Shown here in pieces: positions 46,885-56,516 of a stretch of 64,000 nucleotides of DNA. Made by a program: the position numbers and the translations under genes. The notes below the pieces were generated by a model. The model ran no database searches. It was not told where the DNA came from and saw nothing but the letters and a program-made list of their open reading frames with translations. The DNA is from JABHGY01 sp964525185. GTDB lineage: Bacteria > Fidelibacterota > Marinisomatia > Marinisomatales > UBA1611. Every line of letters starts with the position of its first letter. Positions within the stretch are counted from its first letter, which is position 1. The stretch is taken from contig CAZGFQ010000002.1 in NCBI GenBank assembly GCA_964525185.1, forward strand, positions 1 through 64,000, given 5' to 3'.

Positions 46885-47577
46885 GTGTTATCTGTTAAGC
46901 ACATTCGAAAGGCTTACTTTCATAGGCCGGTTCTTAAATCTATTTCATTTGAAATTCAACCGGGTGAATTAGTTGGTATCCTTGGGAAAAATGGTGCTGG
47001 GAAGTCAACGTTATTACGTATGATTTCTGGCATTTCGTCATTAGACAAAGGGGTCATCTCTCTTTTTGGCAATTCTGTAGAAAGTGGGAATTTCCATTCT
47101 CGAAAATCACTATTTTATATCGGTCACGCACCTGGGCTATATCCAAATTTATCAGCAGTAGAGAATTTAAGATTAGCACTATCATTAAGACATGTGCACG
47201 CCAAAGATGATGATATACTAAATGCTTTAAAAAGTGTTCAATTGATTAAGCAGGTACATGAACCAATTAAAGTGTTTTCTCAGGGCATGCTGCAGCGTCT
47301 CAAATTAGCCTTATGTGAATTAATCCCTTGGGATATATTACTCATTGATGAACCATTTACTGGATTGGATACACAAGGAAGAGCATTGACAGAAGAAAGT
47401 ATTAAAAAGTGGGCAATTCCAGAAAAATCAATTTTAATGGTTGTTCATGATATGGATTGGGCTATATCACATTGTAGTCGGATTTTGGTTATAAATGATG
47501 GCGAAATTGGTTTAGATGAGCCAACAAAAACCCAATCATCCCAAATCCAAGATTATTACAAAGATTTAATGGTATAA
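46885..47577 (+). CDS. ccmA: Heme exporter ATP-binding protein CcmA
   Basis: A 230-residue ABC ATPase. Walker A is GKNGAGKST (about 34-42), the signature is FSQGMLQRLKLA (about 132-143) and Walker B is ILLIDEPFTGLD (about 152-163), with the H-loop in MVVHDMDW. With CcmB, CcmC and CcmD it releases holo-CcmE (heme-loaded chaperone) from CcmC. Start is GTG at 46885; no strong ribosome binding site is visible. It overlaps ccmB by one base. Confidence 0.95.
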   Translation: MLSVKHIRKAYFHRPVLKSISFEIQPGELVGILGKNGAGKSTLLRMISGISSLDKGVISLFGNSVESGNFHSRKSLFYIGHAPGLYPNLSAVENLRLALSLRHVHAKDDDILNALKSVQLIKQVHEPIKVFSQGMLQRLKLALCELIPWDILLIDEPFTGLDTQGRALTEESIKKWAIPEKSILMVVHDMDWAISHCSRILVINDGEIGLDEPTKTQSSQIQDYYKDLMV

Positions 47578-48239
47578 TGTTTCTTACTCTTCTAAAAAAA
47601 GATTTATTGCTTGAGTTACGCTCAAAAGAGATTGTCATATCCATGCTTACTTTTGGAGTAACTGTTATTTTAACATTTGCATTTTCATTTAATGTTTCAT
47701 CAGATATTATGAGTACTTTTGCACCAGGTCTCTTTTGGATAATGATTTTATTTATTTCTGTATTGGGTTTGCAAAGATCATTTGCCTACGAAAAAGAATT
47801 CGATGCTTATAGCTTAATGTTAACTTCACCTGTCGATCGTGGCTTAATATTTTTATCTAAATGGATGAGTGGAACTATATTTTTAATCATAACAGAATGT
47901 GCTGTTGCATTACCATTTGTTCTTTTTTTACAATTAACAATTGATATAAATATGCTTCATTTATGCGCTGTTATTATTCTAGCAGATTTAGGAATTATGG
48001 TAGGAGGGAGTCTAGTTTCTGGATTAGCAATGCGAGCAAAAATGAGTGCAGTTTTATTGCCCATACTTATGTTCCCAATAGTTTCACCTGTATTAATTGC
48101 AGCTGTGAAAGCTACGATTGGGTTATTGAACAATGACCCTTATGTCTATTGGCAATTATGGATTCGGATTATGGGGTCTTTCACCGTAATTTTCGCGCTG
48201 ATTGGTTACACACTTTATGATCATATATCGGAAGAATAA
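47577..48239 (+). CDS. ccmB: Heme exporter permease CcmB
   Basis: A 220-residue membrane protein with six helices. FLTLLKKDLLLELRSKEIVISML at the N-terminus and the GLQRSFAYEKEFDAYSLMLTSP motif (about 61-82) are the CcmB hallmarks, the second being the coupling region to the ATPase CcmA. The gene shares single-base overlaps with ccmA and ccmC, indicating coupled expression. Confidence 0.95.
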   Translation: MFLTLLKKDLLLELRSKEIVISMLTFGVTVILTFAFSFNVSSDIMSTFAPGLFWIMILFISVLGLQRSFAYEKEFDAYSLMLTSPVDRGLIFLSKWMSGTIFLIITECAVALPFVLFLQLTIDINMLHLCAVIILADLGIMVGGSLVSGLAMRAKMSAVLLPILMFPIVSPVLIAAVKATIGLLNNDPYVYWQLWIRIMGSFTVIFALIGYTLYDHISEE

Positions 48240-48904
48240 TGTCTTTTTTTAGTCACAAGAAAAATCAAATTTGGTTAGGGATAGTTTCATGTCTAATGCT
48301 AATTGATTTATATTTCATACTTTTTGTTACTCCCATTCATCCTGAGCAACAATGGGCGCAACGTATATTCTATTTTCATGTTCCAACTGCATGGACGGGG
48401 TTTCTAGCCTATTTTCTCGTAATGATTGGTGGCATACTCTTTTTATGGAAGAAAGATCAGAAATGGGATAATTTTGGTTTGGCGTCAGCAGAGATTGGTA
48501 CATTATTTACAGCTTTAGTGTTGGTGACAGGACCTATATGGGCAAAACCTGTTTGGGGACATGCTTGGACTTGGGAACCGAGATTAACAACAACGCTCAT
48601 TCTTTTTCTGATTTTTGTGGGATACTTTATGTTAAGAGCATATGGTGGACACCCAGAACGGGTTTCTCGATATGCAGCTGCATTGGGAATTATTGCATTT
48701 GCTGATGTTCCAATTATTTTTATTTCTGTAAAATTTTGGTTACCTGAATTTCAATCTCATCCTCAAGTGGAAATGAATAAGCAGGCACCTGAATATTTAT
48801 ATCCATTTTTATTTAGTTTATTTGTTTTTACAATGGTTTATTTAATAATGCTTCGATATAGAATGCATATTCTGAACCTTAAAAATAAGGCGTTATCTGA
48901 ATGA
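48239..48904 (+). CDS. ccmC: Heme trafficking protein CcmC
   Basis: A 221-residue membrane protein with six helices. The WWD domain is WGHAWTWEPRLTTTLILFLI (about 104-123), and conserved heme-liganding histidines lie in FYFHVPTAWTGFL (about 45-57) and near HPQVEMNKQAPEY in the second periplasmic loop. CcmC attaches heme to CcmE. Its stop overlaps the ATG of ccmD (ATGA). Confidence 0.96.
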   Translation: MSFFSHKKNQIWLGIVSCLMLIDLYFILFVTPIHPEQQWAQRIFYFHVPTAWTGFLAYFLVMIGGILFLWKKDQKWDNFGLASAEIGTLFTALVLVTGPIWAKPVWGHAWTWEPRLTTTLILFLIFVGYFMLRAYGGHPERVSRYAAALGIIAFADVPIIFISVKFWLPEFQSHPQVEMNKQAPEYLYPFLFSLFVFTMVYLIMLRYRMHILNLKNKALSE

Positions 48905-49032
48905 CATATCAATTTTTAAATTATTTTATATCAGCATATACCTTGGTTCTTGGTGCAATGATCGGATGGTTTATATTCATGTTTAATCAGGAAAAATATT
49001 GGGAAAAAGTATCTGCGTCTAAGGAAGATTAA
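48901..49032 (+). CDS. ccmD: Cytochrome c maturation protein CcmD
   Basis: A 43-residue, single-helix membrane protein starting MTYQFLNYFISAYTLVLGAM, with a charged cytoplasmic tail. It matches CcmD in size, topology, the 'YF.SAY.L...' start and position directly after ccmC. CcmD helps release heme-bound CcmE from CcmC. At 132 bases it is easily missed by length-filtered gene calling. The next gene begins 11 bases later. Confidence 0.88.
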   Translation: MTYQFLNYFISAYTLVLGAMIGWFIFMFNQEKYWEKVSASKED

Positions 49033-49043
49033 GGAGTCATATT

Positions 49044-50108
49044 GTGGAGAGAAAAATAGTTCATATCATTGGAACAGGAACAATTGGTGAGCCTCTAATA
49101 GGTTTATTAACAGATTATAAAGATCAATTAGGTATTGATGAAGTTACATTCCATAAAAATACTCCTCTATTAAGTGATAGATCGAAAGTCATTGATCTTA
49201 TTCGACGTGGAGCAAGGTTATCTGTTGATGAACCATTGATGAAAGATTTTAAAAAGTTAAATATGGATCCAGATCTTGATACAGAAGAGGCTATTAAAAG
49301 ATCATCTGTTGTTATTGATTGTACCCCTAGAGGGATAGGTCATGCAAATAAAGCAAAATATTATGAAAAATTCTCTGATTCTGTAAGAGGATTTATTGCC
49401 CAAGGTAGTGAAGATGGTTTTGGCAAAAAATATGCTCGCGGAATAAATGATTCTGCTTTGACTTCCTCTGATAAATTCCTACAAATTGTTTCCTGCAATA
49501 CGCACAATATTGCATCAATTACAAAAACAATATCTTTACATGATAATCCCGAAAATCTTAAATCTGGAAAATATGTTTGTGTAAGAAGAGCTAATGATAT
49601 AAGTCAGGTGGGAAGTTTTATCCCAGCCCCTCAAGTGGGAACACACCCACATGAATTTCATGGATCTCATCATGCGAAAGATGCTGCAGATTTATTTAAA
49701 ACCATGGGAATGGAATTAGATTTATTTTCATCTGCTATGAAAGTAAACAGCCAATATATGCATGTATTATGGTTCAATCTTCAGGTTAAAGAACCAATTA
49801 CTTTAGAGCAAGTGAAGGAAAAATTGCATAATAACCCGTTTGTTGCTATGACCACCAAAGATATGACCAGTACTGTTTTTTCATTTGGTAGAGATCACGG
49901 ACATTATGGTAGAATTATGAACCAAACAGTGGTTGTAGAACAATCGTTAATGGTTCGAAAGGATCATGAAGTTTCTGGGTTTTGTTTTACACCTCAAGAT
50001 GGTAATTCAATATTTAGTAGTATTGCTGCCTCAGAATGGTTGTTATACCCTCACTCGTACGAAGATAAAATACAGTGTTTATCCCACTTATTTTTTAATA
50101 TCATTTGA
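49044..50108 (+). CDS. Type II (archaeal-type) glyceraldehyde-3-phosphate dehydrogenase-like protein
   Basis: A 354-residue dehydrogenase. A Rossmann NAD(P)-binding motif is at the N-terminus (IIGTGTIGEPLIGLL, about 8-22), and the catalytic cysteine is in QIVSCNTHNIAS (C151), aligned with SCNTT of the archaeal type II GAPDH. VVIDCTPRGIGHANKAKYYE (about 89-108) and FIAQGSEDG also match type II, not the classic bacterial type I. The second half is histidine-rich (GTHPHEFHGSHHAKDAADL). Start is GTG with AGGAG seven bases upstream. Expected reaction: reversible oxidation of glyceraldehyde 3-phosphate; other aldehyde substrates are possible. An archaeal-like form in a bacterium suggests old transfer. 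Confidence 0.82.
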   Translation: MERKIVHIIGTGTIGEPLIGLLTDYKDQLGIDEVTFHKNTPLLSDRSKVIDLIRRGARLSVDEPLMKDFKKLNMDPDLDTEEAIKRSSVVIDCTPRGIGHANKAKYYEKFSDSVRGFIAQGSEDGFGKKYARGINDSALTSSDKFLQIVSCNTHNIASITKTISLHDNPENLKSGKYVCVRRANDISQVGSFIPAPQVGTHPHEFHGSHHAKDAADLFKTMGMELDLFSSAMKVNSQYMHVLWFNLQVKEPITLEQVKEKLHNNPFVAMTTKDMTSTVFSFGRDHGHYGRIMNQTVVVEQSLMVRKDHEVSGFCFTPQDGNSIFSSIAASEWLLYPHSYEDKIQCLSHLFFNII

Positions 50109-50731
50109 TAAGTCAAGTAATCCCAATCGTAACGGGACCCTTTCAAGAAAATACATTTATTGTTTGGGATGATTCAGATAAAAAATGCATCATAATTGAT
50201 CCAGGTGATAATCCGGAACGTATTATTTCCGAAATAGATTCATTAAGTTTATTCCCTAGGGCAATTGTGAATACACATGCCCACCTAGATCACATTGGTG
50301 CAGTCGACTCATTGAAGGAACATTACAATATTCCATTTTATTTACATAAAAATGAAACAAGTATATTAGCCAATTATGAATCATCGTTAACATATTTTGG
50401 TTTATCTCCTAAACCAGCTCCAAAAGTTGATATATGGTTTGAGCATGAAAATACAATATCCATTGATAATTTTAGCATTCAATTATTTAAAACACCAGGA
50501 CATACACCGGGTGGCACATGTTTGATAATTAATGAAAACGTTTTTACAGGAGATACACTCTTTAAAGGGTCGATTGGAAGAACAGATCTACCAGGAGGAG
50601 ATTTTGAATTATTATCTAAATCTTTAAAGAGATTAATGGATGAAGTACCTGAAACTTTTACTATTTATCCAGGCCATGGACCCACAACAACCTTAGCCCA
50701 AGAAAAAGTAGAAAACCCCTATTTAAACTAA
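50105..50731 (+). CDS. MBL-fold metallo-hydrolase (glyoxalase II-like)
   Basis: A 208-residue metallo-beta-lactamase-fold protein. Zinc ligands appear in NTHAHLDHIGAV (HXHXDH, about 56-67), in FKTPGHTPGGTCL (His at about 132) and in FTGDTLFKGSIGRTD (Asp at about 150), with the last histidine in YPGHGPTT. These are typical of YcbL/GloB-like thioester hydrolases. The TTG start overlaps the stop of the GAPDH-like gene. Substrate is unknown. Confidence 0.92.
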   Translation: MISQVIPIVTGPFQENTFIVWDDSDKKCIIIDPGDNPERIISEIDSLSLFPRAIVNTHAHLDHIGAVDSLKEHYNIPFYLHKNETSILANYESSLTYFGLSPKPAPKVDIWFEHENTISIDNFSIQLFKTPGHTPGGTCLIINENVFTGDTLFKGSIGRTDLPGGDFELLSKSLKRLMDEVPETFTIYPGHGPTTTLAQEKVENPYLN

Positions 50732-50753
50732 ATGAAATTGTAAATTTATACTT

Positions 50754-51695
50754 ATGAAAGTAATAGAATATTTAGAAAAAGCGAATAAAACGCTATTTAG
50801 TTATGAGATTTTACCTTTAAAGAGGGGTGGTAGAATAGATGATATTTTTTCATTAGTTGATGAATTAGCTCCATTTGATCCACCTTTTATTGATTTAACA
50901 AGTCGATCTGCTGAAGTGTATTATGATGAATTTAATGATGGTTCATTAAAAAGGCACATCCGCCGTAAACGTCCTGGAACAATTGGGTTAAGCGCTGCTA
51001 TTAAAAATCGATATAATATTGAAACTGTTCCCCACATTTTATGTAATGGATTTACAAAAGAAGAAACAGAAGATGCGCTCATTGAATTGAATTACTTAGG
51101 GATTGATAATATATTGGCTGTGCGTGGCGACGATTTAAGAAAAATCCCCAAATCAGATACACGCCCTAGAAATACATATGCTTCTGATTTAGTTGGACAA
51201 ATACAAACTATGAATCAGGGGATATACTTAGAGGAATTACAAGATGCTCATTCTACAAATTTTTGCGTAGGGGTGGCAGGCTATCCCGAAAAACATTTTG
51301 AATCACCAAACCTAAATACGGATATCGATTATCTTAAAGCTAAGGTAGATCAAGGTGCAGATTATATAGTGACTCAAATGTTTTATGATAATACAGCATA
51401 TTTTTCATTCGTGGATCAATGTAGAGAAGCTGGAATAACCATTCCAATTATTCCCGGACTTAAAATATTAACGCGTGAATTTCATCTCAGGACAATCCCA
51501 TCTAATTTTTTTGTGGATATTCCTGTTGAATTAGCAGAAAAAGTTAAAGGGTTACCCAAAGAAGAAATCATAAAAGTTGGAAAAGATTGGGCGCTTAAGC
51601 AATGTCAAGAATTAGTAAATGCAAATGTACCATGCATCCATTTTTATATTATGTCTTCTGCAACCGAAGTAACAGAAGTTGTGTCTGAATTTTAA
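50754..51695 (+). CDS. metF: 5,10-methylenetetrahydrofolate reductase
   Basis: A 313-residue flavin-dependent TIM barrel. The N-terminus has FSYEILPLKRGG (about 16-27) with the catalytic glutamate, then PPFIDLTSRSAEVYYDEF, YLGIDNILAVRGDDLR (about 113-128) and FCVGVAGYPEKHFESPN (about 164-180), which carry FAD- and folate-binding residues, and YIVTQMFYDNTAYFSFVDQC (about 202-221). It makes 5-methyltetrahydrofolate for methionine synthesis or one-carbon flow. A 22-base gap separates it from the MBL hydrolase gene. Confidence 0.94.
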   Translation: MKVIEYLEKANKTLFSYEILPLKRGGRIDDIFSLVDELAPFDPPFIDLTSRSAEVYYDEFNDGSLKRHIRRKRPGTIGLSAAIKNRYNIETVPHILCNGFTKEETEDALIELNYLGIDNILAVRGDDLRKIPKSDTRPRNTYASDLVGQIQTMNQGIYLEELQDAHSTNFCVGVAGYPEKHFESPNLNTDIDYLKAKVDQGADYIVTQMFYDNTAYFSFVDQCREAGITIPIIPGLKILTREFHLRTIPSNFFVDIPVELAEKVKGLPKEEIIKVGKDWALKQCQELVNANVPCIHFYIMSSATEVTEVVSEF

Positions 51696-51701
51696 TTAAA
51701 C

Positions 51702-53063
51702 ATGTCGCCAGATTTTTTAAAAAAATGTAAAATTGAATTTAGTTCCAGAGGAATTAATTTTAAGAATAGCCATATTTTAGTCGCCGTTTCAGGTGGTGTG
51801 GACTCGATGGTTCTTCTCCATGTGCTGAATTCTTTAAAATATGAATTAAATATTCATTTAACGTGTGCACACATTAATCATAATCTTCGACCGGATTCGA
51901 ATCAAGATCAAGATTTAGTAGAGTCAACGTGTCATGCTATGGGAATTTCAGTTAATGTAAAAAAATTGAATCCGGCTTCAATTAAACAAGGGCAAAGTAT
52001 AGAAGAGTGGGGAAGAGTAAATAGATACTCATTCTTAAAACAAACATTAACAGGAATTAATGCAGATTATATTGTAACTGCTCATCATGCCAATGATCAA
52101 GCTGAAACTCTATTGATGCATTTGAGTGAAGGTTCTGGTCCTCTCGGTTTAAGCGGTATTTCTAAGATGAATGATTCCATTATCCGACCATTTTTGAATA
52201 TAAAAAAAGATACAATACTTCAATATGCAGTCGATAATAATATTTCATTTAGAGATGATATAACCAATTTAAACCTAAATCATCCTAGAAATTATATTCG
52301 ATCAAAAGTTATAAAATCTTTGGAAGTCGCTTACCCAAATGCTGTTCACCAATTTCAATCATCTGCTGATATCTTTTCAAAATATAATCAAACAATGGAC
52401 TTTTTCATTCAAAATGCAATGAGTAGTCTTGATTTGAACATATCAAAGAATATAACTGTCATCAAAAAAGATGAGTTGAAACTTTATCCTCTTTTAGCGC
52501 AATCTATGATTATTAAAAAAATATCTAATAATGATAATATGAAATGGAGGAAGCACAACTGGAAAGAATTAGACTCATTTCTACAGTCTGATAAAACTGG
52601 ATCTATAATGTCATTCCCAAATCATTATCAAATATTAAATGACCGAGATGAATGGAAGGTTAGAGAAAAAAATGGTTCTTTAGGCGATGACTGTGATATT
52701 TCTATAGGTATTACGTATGAGAATGAATTATTTACAATTCAATTAAAAGAAACAGACTCATTATCATATTTCTCTAATTCGTCATCGAATGAAACAATTG
52801 ATGCAAAAATGATTGAAGGTAAGAAATTAAAAGTTAGGCCATGGATTCCAAGTGACCAATTCCAACCCCTCGGAATGAACGGGACTCAAAAGTTAAGCGA
52901 CTTTTTTATAAACCGAAAATTGGATCGATTTGAAAAAGATCAACAATATGTATTGACAGCAGACAATGAAATTATGTGGATTTGCGGAAGACAAATAAGC
53001 CACAAAGTAAGAATCAGACCTACAACAACTAAAGCAATCAACCTTAAATTTAATTGGAAATAA
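51702..53063 (+). CDS. tilS: tRNA(Ile)-lysidine synthase
   Basis: A 453-residue enzyme that converts the wobble cytidine of tRNA-Ile(CAU) to lysidine. The PP-loop nucleotide motif is VAVSGGVDSMVLLH (about 28-41), followed by CAHINHNLRPDSNQD and the YIVTAHHANDQAETLLMHL segment (about 124-142). The C-terminal TilS domain is recognisable near LKVRPWIPSDQFQPLGMNGTQKL. The middle region (about 220-380) is less conserved. The stop overlaps the following gene by ten bases with the start used here. Confidence 0.95.
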   Translation: MSPDFLKKCKIEFSSRGINFKNSHILVAVSGGVDSMVLLHVLNSLKYELNIHLTCAHINHNLRPDSNQDQDLVESTCHAMGISVNVKKLNPASIKQGQSIEEWGRVNRYSFLKQTLTGINADYIVTAHHANDQAETLLMHLSEGSGPLGLSGISKMNDSIIRPFLNIKKDTILQYAVDNNISFRDDITNLNLNHPRNYIRSKVIKSLEVAYPNAVHQFQSSADIFSKYNQTMDFFIQNAMSSLDLNISKNITVIKKDELKLYPLLAQSMIIKKISNNDNMKWRKHNWKELDSFLQSDKTGSIMSFPNHYQILNDRDEWKVREKNGSLGDDCDISIGITYENELFTIQLKETDSLSYFSNSSSNETIDAKMIEGKKLKVRPWIPSDQFQPLGMNGTQKLSDFFINRKLDRFEKDQQYVLTADNEIMWICGRQISHKVRIRPTTTKAINLKFNWK

Positions 53064-53593
53064 AATTGGAATTTCAAGGACATAAAATAACAGAGCTTGT
53101 TTCTCCCGAAGAAATTAAAAATAGAATCGACACTTTAGGCAAGGAAATATCGAAAAATTTTGAAGGGGAAATTCCCATATTCATTGGTGTATTGAATGGG
53201 AGTTTTATTTTTATGGCAGATTTAGTCCGTGCTTTAACCATTGATTGTGAAATGGATTTTATCAAAGTTTCCAGCTATTCGGGTACAAAATCAACTGGTT
53301 CAGTCCACTTATTGAAAGATTTATCAGCCGATATATCAGGGCGACATGTTATTTTAGTGGAAGATATTGTTGATTCTGGTATTACAATAAAATTTATACG
53401 AGATCGATTTTTAGTATCTGCCCCTGCATCACTTTCGGTGGTATCATTATTGTTAAAACCGGAAATTGCTGATATAGATTTTGAAATAGATTATGTTGGG
53501 TTTGAAATTCCACCTGAATTCGTAGTAGGCTATGGGTTGGATAACGACCAAAAAATTAGACATTTGAAAGGGATTTATCGTTTGGAACAATAA
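53054..53593 (+). CDS. hpt: Hypoxanthine phosphoribosyltransferase
   Basis: A 179-residue purine-salvage enzyme. The PRPP-binding motif is VILVEDIVDSGITIKFI (about 95-111), the N-terminal segment has PIFIGVLNGSFIFMADLVR (about 41-59), and FIKVSSYSGTKSTGS is the flexible loop. The C-terminal YVGFEIPPEFVVGYGLDND block (about 147-165) is typical. A second TTG at 53066, four codons downstream, has a better-spaced GGAAA and could be the true start; it would remove the overlap with tilS. Confidence 0.94.
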   Translation: MEIKLEFQGHKITELVSPEEIKNRIDTLGKEISKNFEGEIPIFIGVLNGSFIFMADLVRALTIDCEMDFIKVSSYSGTKSTGSVHLLKDLSADISGRHVILVEDIVDSGITIKFIRDRFLVSAPASLSVVSLLLKPEIADIDFEIDYVGFEIPPEFVVGYGLDNDQKIRHLKGIYRLEQ

Positions 53594-53618
53594 GGATTTC
53601 AAACTGTACATATTATTT

Positions 53619-55667
53619 ATGAATAAGAAACAAACATCGCCAAAGAAAAAACAAACTAAAAATAAAACTTCTAATAAAAAGGGGAAAAAGCCACAGGACC
53701 AATTTCAATGGCAAAGGGCCGGTAAAACTTCCTTAGTTTGGATGGGAATATTAGCCGTAGCTCTATTCCTATCTGGGCAATTCTCAGATCCATCAAGAAG
53801 TGAAATTGAAATTGATTATTTCCAATATAGGGAAATGATTTCTAATGGAGATATTGCTAAAGCAACTATTATGGGAAACAGCTTTCATGCAGAATTGAAA
53901 GCACCCCAAACTATACAAACTAAAGCTGGAGAGTTAAAAAATATTTCACGTGTCGTTTTAACACTTCCATTTATTGATAGAGATGTTATGGATGAATGGG
54001 ACAAAACAGATATGGAATATAGTTTTAAAGAAAAAACACTTGATTGGACGGGGTATTTACTTAATATGTTCCCGTGGCTTCTATTAATAGGGTTTTGGAT
54101 TTTTATGTTACGTCGAATGCAAGGCGGTGCTGGAGGTGGAGTAAAAGGAATATTTAACTTTGGGAAAAGTCGAGCGTCTTTATGGACAACAGATAAACGT
54201 CGAGTAACATTTAAAGATGTCGCTGGTTGTGTTGAAGCGAAAGAAGAATTAAAAGAAGTCATAGATTTTTTGAAAAGCCCCAAACGATTTCAAAAATTGG
54301 GTGCTAAAGTACCTAAAGGTGCTTTACTAGTAGGCCCTCCAGGGACAGGAAAAACATTGTTAGCACGCGCAATAGCTGGGGAAGCGAGTGTTCCATTTTA
54401 CAGTTTAAGTGGGGCAGATTTTGTTGAAATGTTTGTAGGTGTAGGTGCATCCCGTGTACGAGATTTATTCGAGCAAGCCAAAAAAACAGAACCATGTATA
54501 GTATTTATTGATGAGTTGGATGCTGTTGGTCGTCAACGTGGTGCCGGTATCGGTGGTGGTCATGATGAGAGAGAGCAAACGTTGAATGCGCTTCTTGTAG
54601 AAATGGATGGTTTTGATAATGATCAAAATGTAATAGTTATTGCTGCAACAAATAGGCCCGACGTATTAGACTCCGCATTATTGAGGCCAGGTAGATTTGA
54701 TCGTCAAATTGTTGTTGATGCGCCAGATTTCCAAGGGCGGCTAGGTATTTTAAAAGTTCATTTAAAGAAAATTGTAGTAAACCGACGGAAGGTAAAATTA
54801 GAAACTTTAGCAAAAGGGACTCCAGGATTGGTTGGTGCAGATCTTGAAAATATTGTTAATGAAGCTGCCCTTCTTGCCGCAAGGAAAAAGAAAAAATCAG
54901 TTGACATGGATGACTTTGAAGAAGCAAAAGATAAAGTTATGATGGGCGTACAGAGAAGAAGTATGATTCTAAGTGATGAAGAAAAGGAAGTAACAGCATA
55001 TCATGAAGCAGGCCATGCGCTAATGGCCGCAAAAACAAAAGGTGCTGATCCAGTACATAAGGTAACGATTATTCCTCGTGGGCAAGCACTTGGCTTAACG
55101 ATGCAAGTACCCATAGATGAAAAACATGGTTATACTCGAGATTATATTGAAGGCAGATTAGGCATACTACTAGGTGGGCGTGGAGCGGAAATGTTAATCT
55201 TTAATCAAATGACAACGGGTGCCGGAAATGATATTGAACAAGCAACAACAATCGCTAGAAAAATGGTTACAGAATGGGGAATGAGTGATTTATTAGGACC
55301 CATGACATTTGGAAAAAAGAATGAGGAAATATTCTTAGGTCGAGAGATACAATCTCATCGTGATTATAGTGAAGTAACTGCCCGAATGATCGACGAAGAA
55401 GTTGCTAGAATTGTTAGGCATGCACAAAAGCATGCTCAAACTGTTTTAAAGGACAATATTGAATTATTGCAAAGAATGGCGAAGGAATTATTAATACACG
55501 AAACACTCAGTGCTGATGATATTCAAAATATTCTCGACGGAAAACAATTGAAGAAAAGATCAAATGGATCAATATCCCGTAAAAGACCACGCCGAAATCC
55601 CAATCAACGAAATCATAATAAAAAGAATCAAACACCAAAACCTAAAGTGACTGAAACCCCTAAATAA
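53619..55667 (+). CDS. ftsH: ATP-dependent zinc metalloprotease FtsH
   Basis: A 682-residue membrane-anchored AAA+ protease. After a very basic N-terminus (about 1-35) come TM1 (about 38-54), a periplasmic domain and TM2 (about 146-164). The AAA module has Walker A GPPGTGKT (239-246), Walker B CIVFIDELDAVGRQRG (about 293-308) and the second region of homology NRPDVLDSALLRPGRFDRQ. The zinc site is HEAGH (462-466). The Lys/Arg/Pro-rich tail (about 640-682) is unstructured. It handles quality control of membrane proteins. Its stop overlaps folP (TAATG). Confidence 0.98.
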   Translation: MNKKQTSPKKKQTKNKTSNKKGKKPQDQFQWQRAGKTSLVWMGILAVALFLSGQFSDPSRSEIEIDYFQYREMISNGDIAKATIMGNSFHAELKAPQTIQTKAGELKNISRVVLTLPFIDRDVMDEWDKTDMEYSFKEKTLDWTGYLLNMFPWLLLIGFWIFMLRRMQGGAGGGVKGIFNFGKSRASLWTTDKRRVTFKDVAGCVEAKEELKEVIDFLKSPKRFQKLGAKVPKGALLVGPPGTGKTLLARAIAGEASVPFYSLSGADFVEMFVGVGASRVRDLFEQAKKTEPCIVFIDELDAVGRQRGAGIGGGHDEREQTLNALLVEMDGFDNDQNVIVIAATNRPDVLDSALLRPGRFDRQIVVDAPDFQGRLGILKVHLKKIVVNRRKVKLETLAKGTPGLVGADLENIVNEAALLAARKKKKSVDMDDFEEAKDKVMMGVQRRSMILSDEEKEVTAYHEAGHALMAAKTKGADPVHKVTIIPRGQALGLTMQVPIDEKHGYTRDYIEGRLGILLGGRGAEMLIFNQMTTGAGNDIEQATTIARKMVTEWGMSDLLGPMTFGKKNEEIFLGREIQSHRDYSEVTARMIDEEVARIVRHAQKHAQTVLKDNIELLQRMAKELLIHETLSADDIQNILDGKQLKKRSNGSISRKRPRRNPNQRNHNKKNQTPKPKVTETPK

Positions 55668-56515
55668 TGATCTCAGAACGTTTAGAATCACTTCAGAATT
55701 GGGTCCTATCGTTCGACCAATCTCATTTAATGATGGGAATAGTGAATGTAACACCCGATTCATTCAGTGACGGCGGGAAATATAATTCATTACCCTGCGC
55801 TGTTAATCATGCAATAGAATTAATAAATGATGGAGTTGATATACTTGATATTGGTGGGGAAAGTACAAGACCTAACGCAGATACAGTTCCATTGGATGTA
55901 GAACTAAAAAGAACCATTCCCGTCATTGAAGCTATTCGAGAAGAATCTGATATTCTAATATCAATCGATACAACAAAAGCTGAAGTTGCACGACAAGCCT
56001 TGGATGTTGGTGCTAATATAGTGAATGATATTAGTGGATTAACATTTGATCCAATGATGGTAAATATAATTTCAAAATATGATGCTTATGTGATTATAAT
56101 GCACATTAAAGGGGAACCTAAAACGATGCAAAAAAATCCAAAGTATAAAAATATAATGAATGAAATAAATTCATTTTTAAAAAAACAAGTAGATGTGGCT
56201 ATAAAAGGTGGAATTCATAAAAATAAAATTATTTTAGATCCAGGTATTGGGTTTGGAAAATCAGTTCAGGATAATTTTACACTTTTGGGCCAATTAAATA
56301 AAATTTGTGATATTGGGTTTCCAGTATTGGTTGGTCCCAGTCGAAAATCTTTTATAGGAGATACATTAGGATTACCTCCAAATGAAAGAGAAGAAGGGAC
56401 AGCGGCAGCAGTGGCAGCAGCCATATTAAATGGGGCTAAAATTCTCCGAGTCCACGATGTAAAAGCTATGAGACGTGTAGCCATTATTTCTGAAAAAATC
56501 ATGAAAGCTGCATAA
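55667..56515 (+). CDS. folP: Dihydropteroate synthase
   Basis: A 282-residue TIM barrel that condenses p-aminobenzoate with dihydropterin diphosphate in folate synthesis. Signature motifs are LMMGIVNVTPDSFSDGGKY (about 21-39), DILDIGGESTRPNA (about 59-72), SIDTTKAEVARQALDVGANI (about 101-120) and ILDPGIGFGKSVQDN (about 191-205). It is co-directional with ftsH and cdaA, with a one-base overlap upstream and a one-base gap downstream. Confidence 0.96.
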   Translation: MISERLESLQNWVLSFDQSHLMMGIVNVTPDSFSDGGKYNSLPCAVNHAIELINDGVDILDIGGESTRPNADTVPLDVELKRTIPVIEAIREESDILISIDTTKAEVARQALDVGANIVNDISGLTFDPMMVNIISKYDAYVIIMHIKGEPKTMQKNPKYKNIMNEINSFLKKQVDVAIKGGIHKNKIILDPGIGFGKSVQDNFTLLGQLNKICDIGFPVLVGPSRKSFIGDTLGLPPNEREEGTAAAVAAAILNGAKILRVHDVKAMRRVAIISEKIMKAA

Positions 56516-56516
56516 A

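Noticed and set aside
53885..54283. 132-codon antisense frame in ftsH
   Set aside because: Covers conserved FtsH sequence; the antisense peptide shows no motif.
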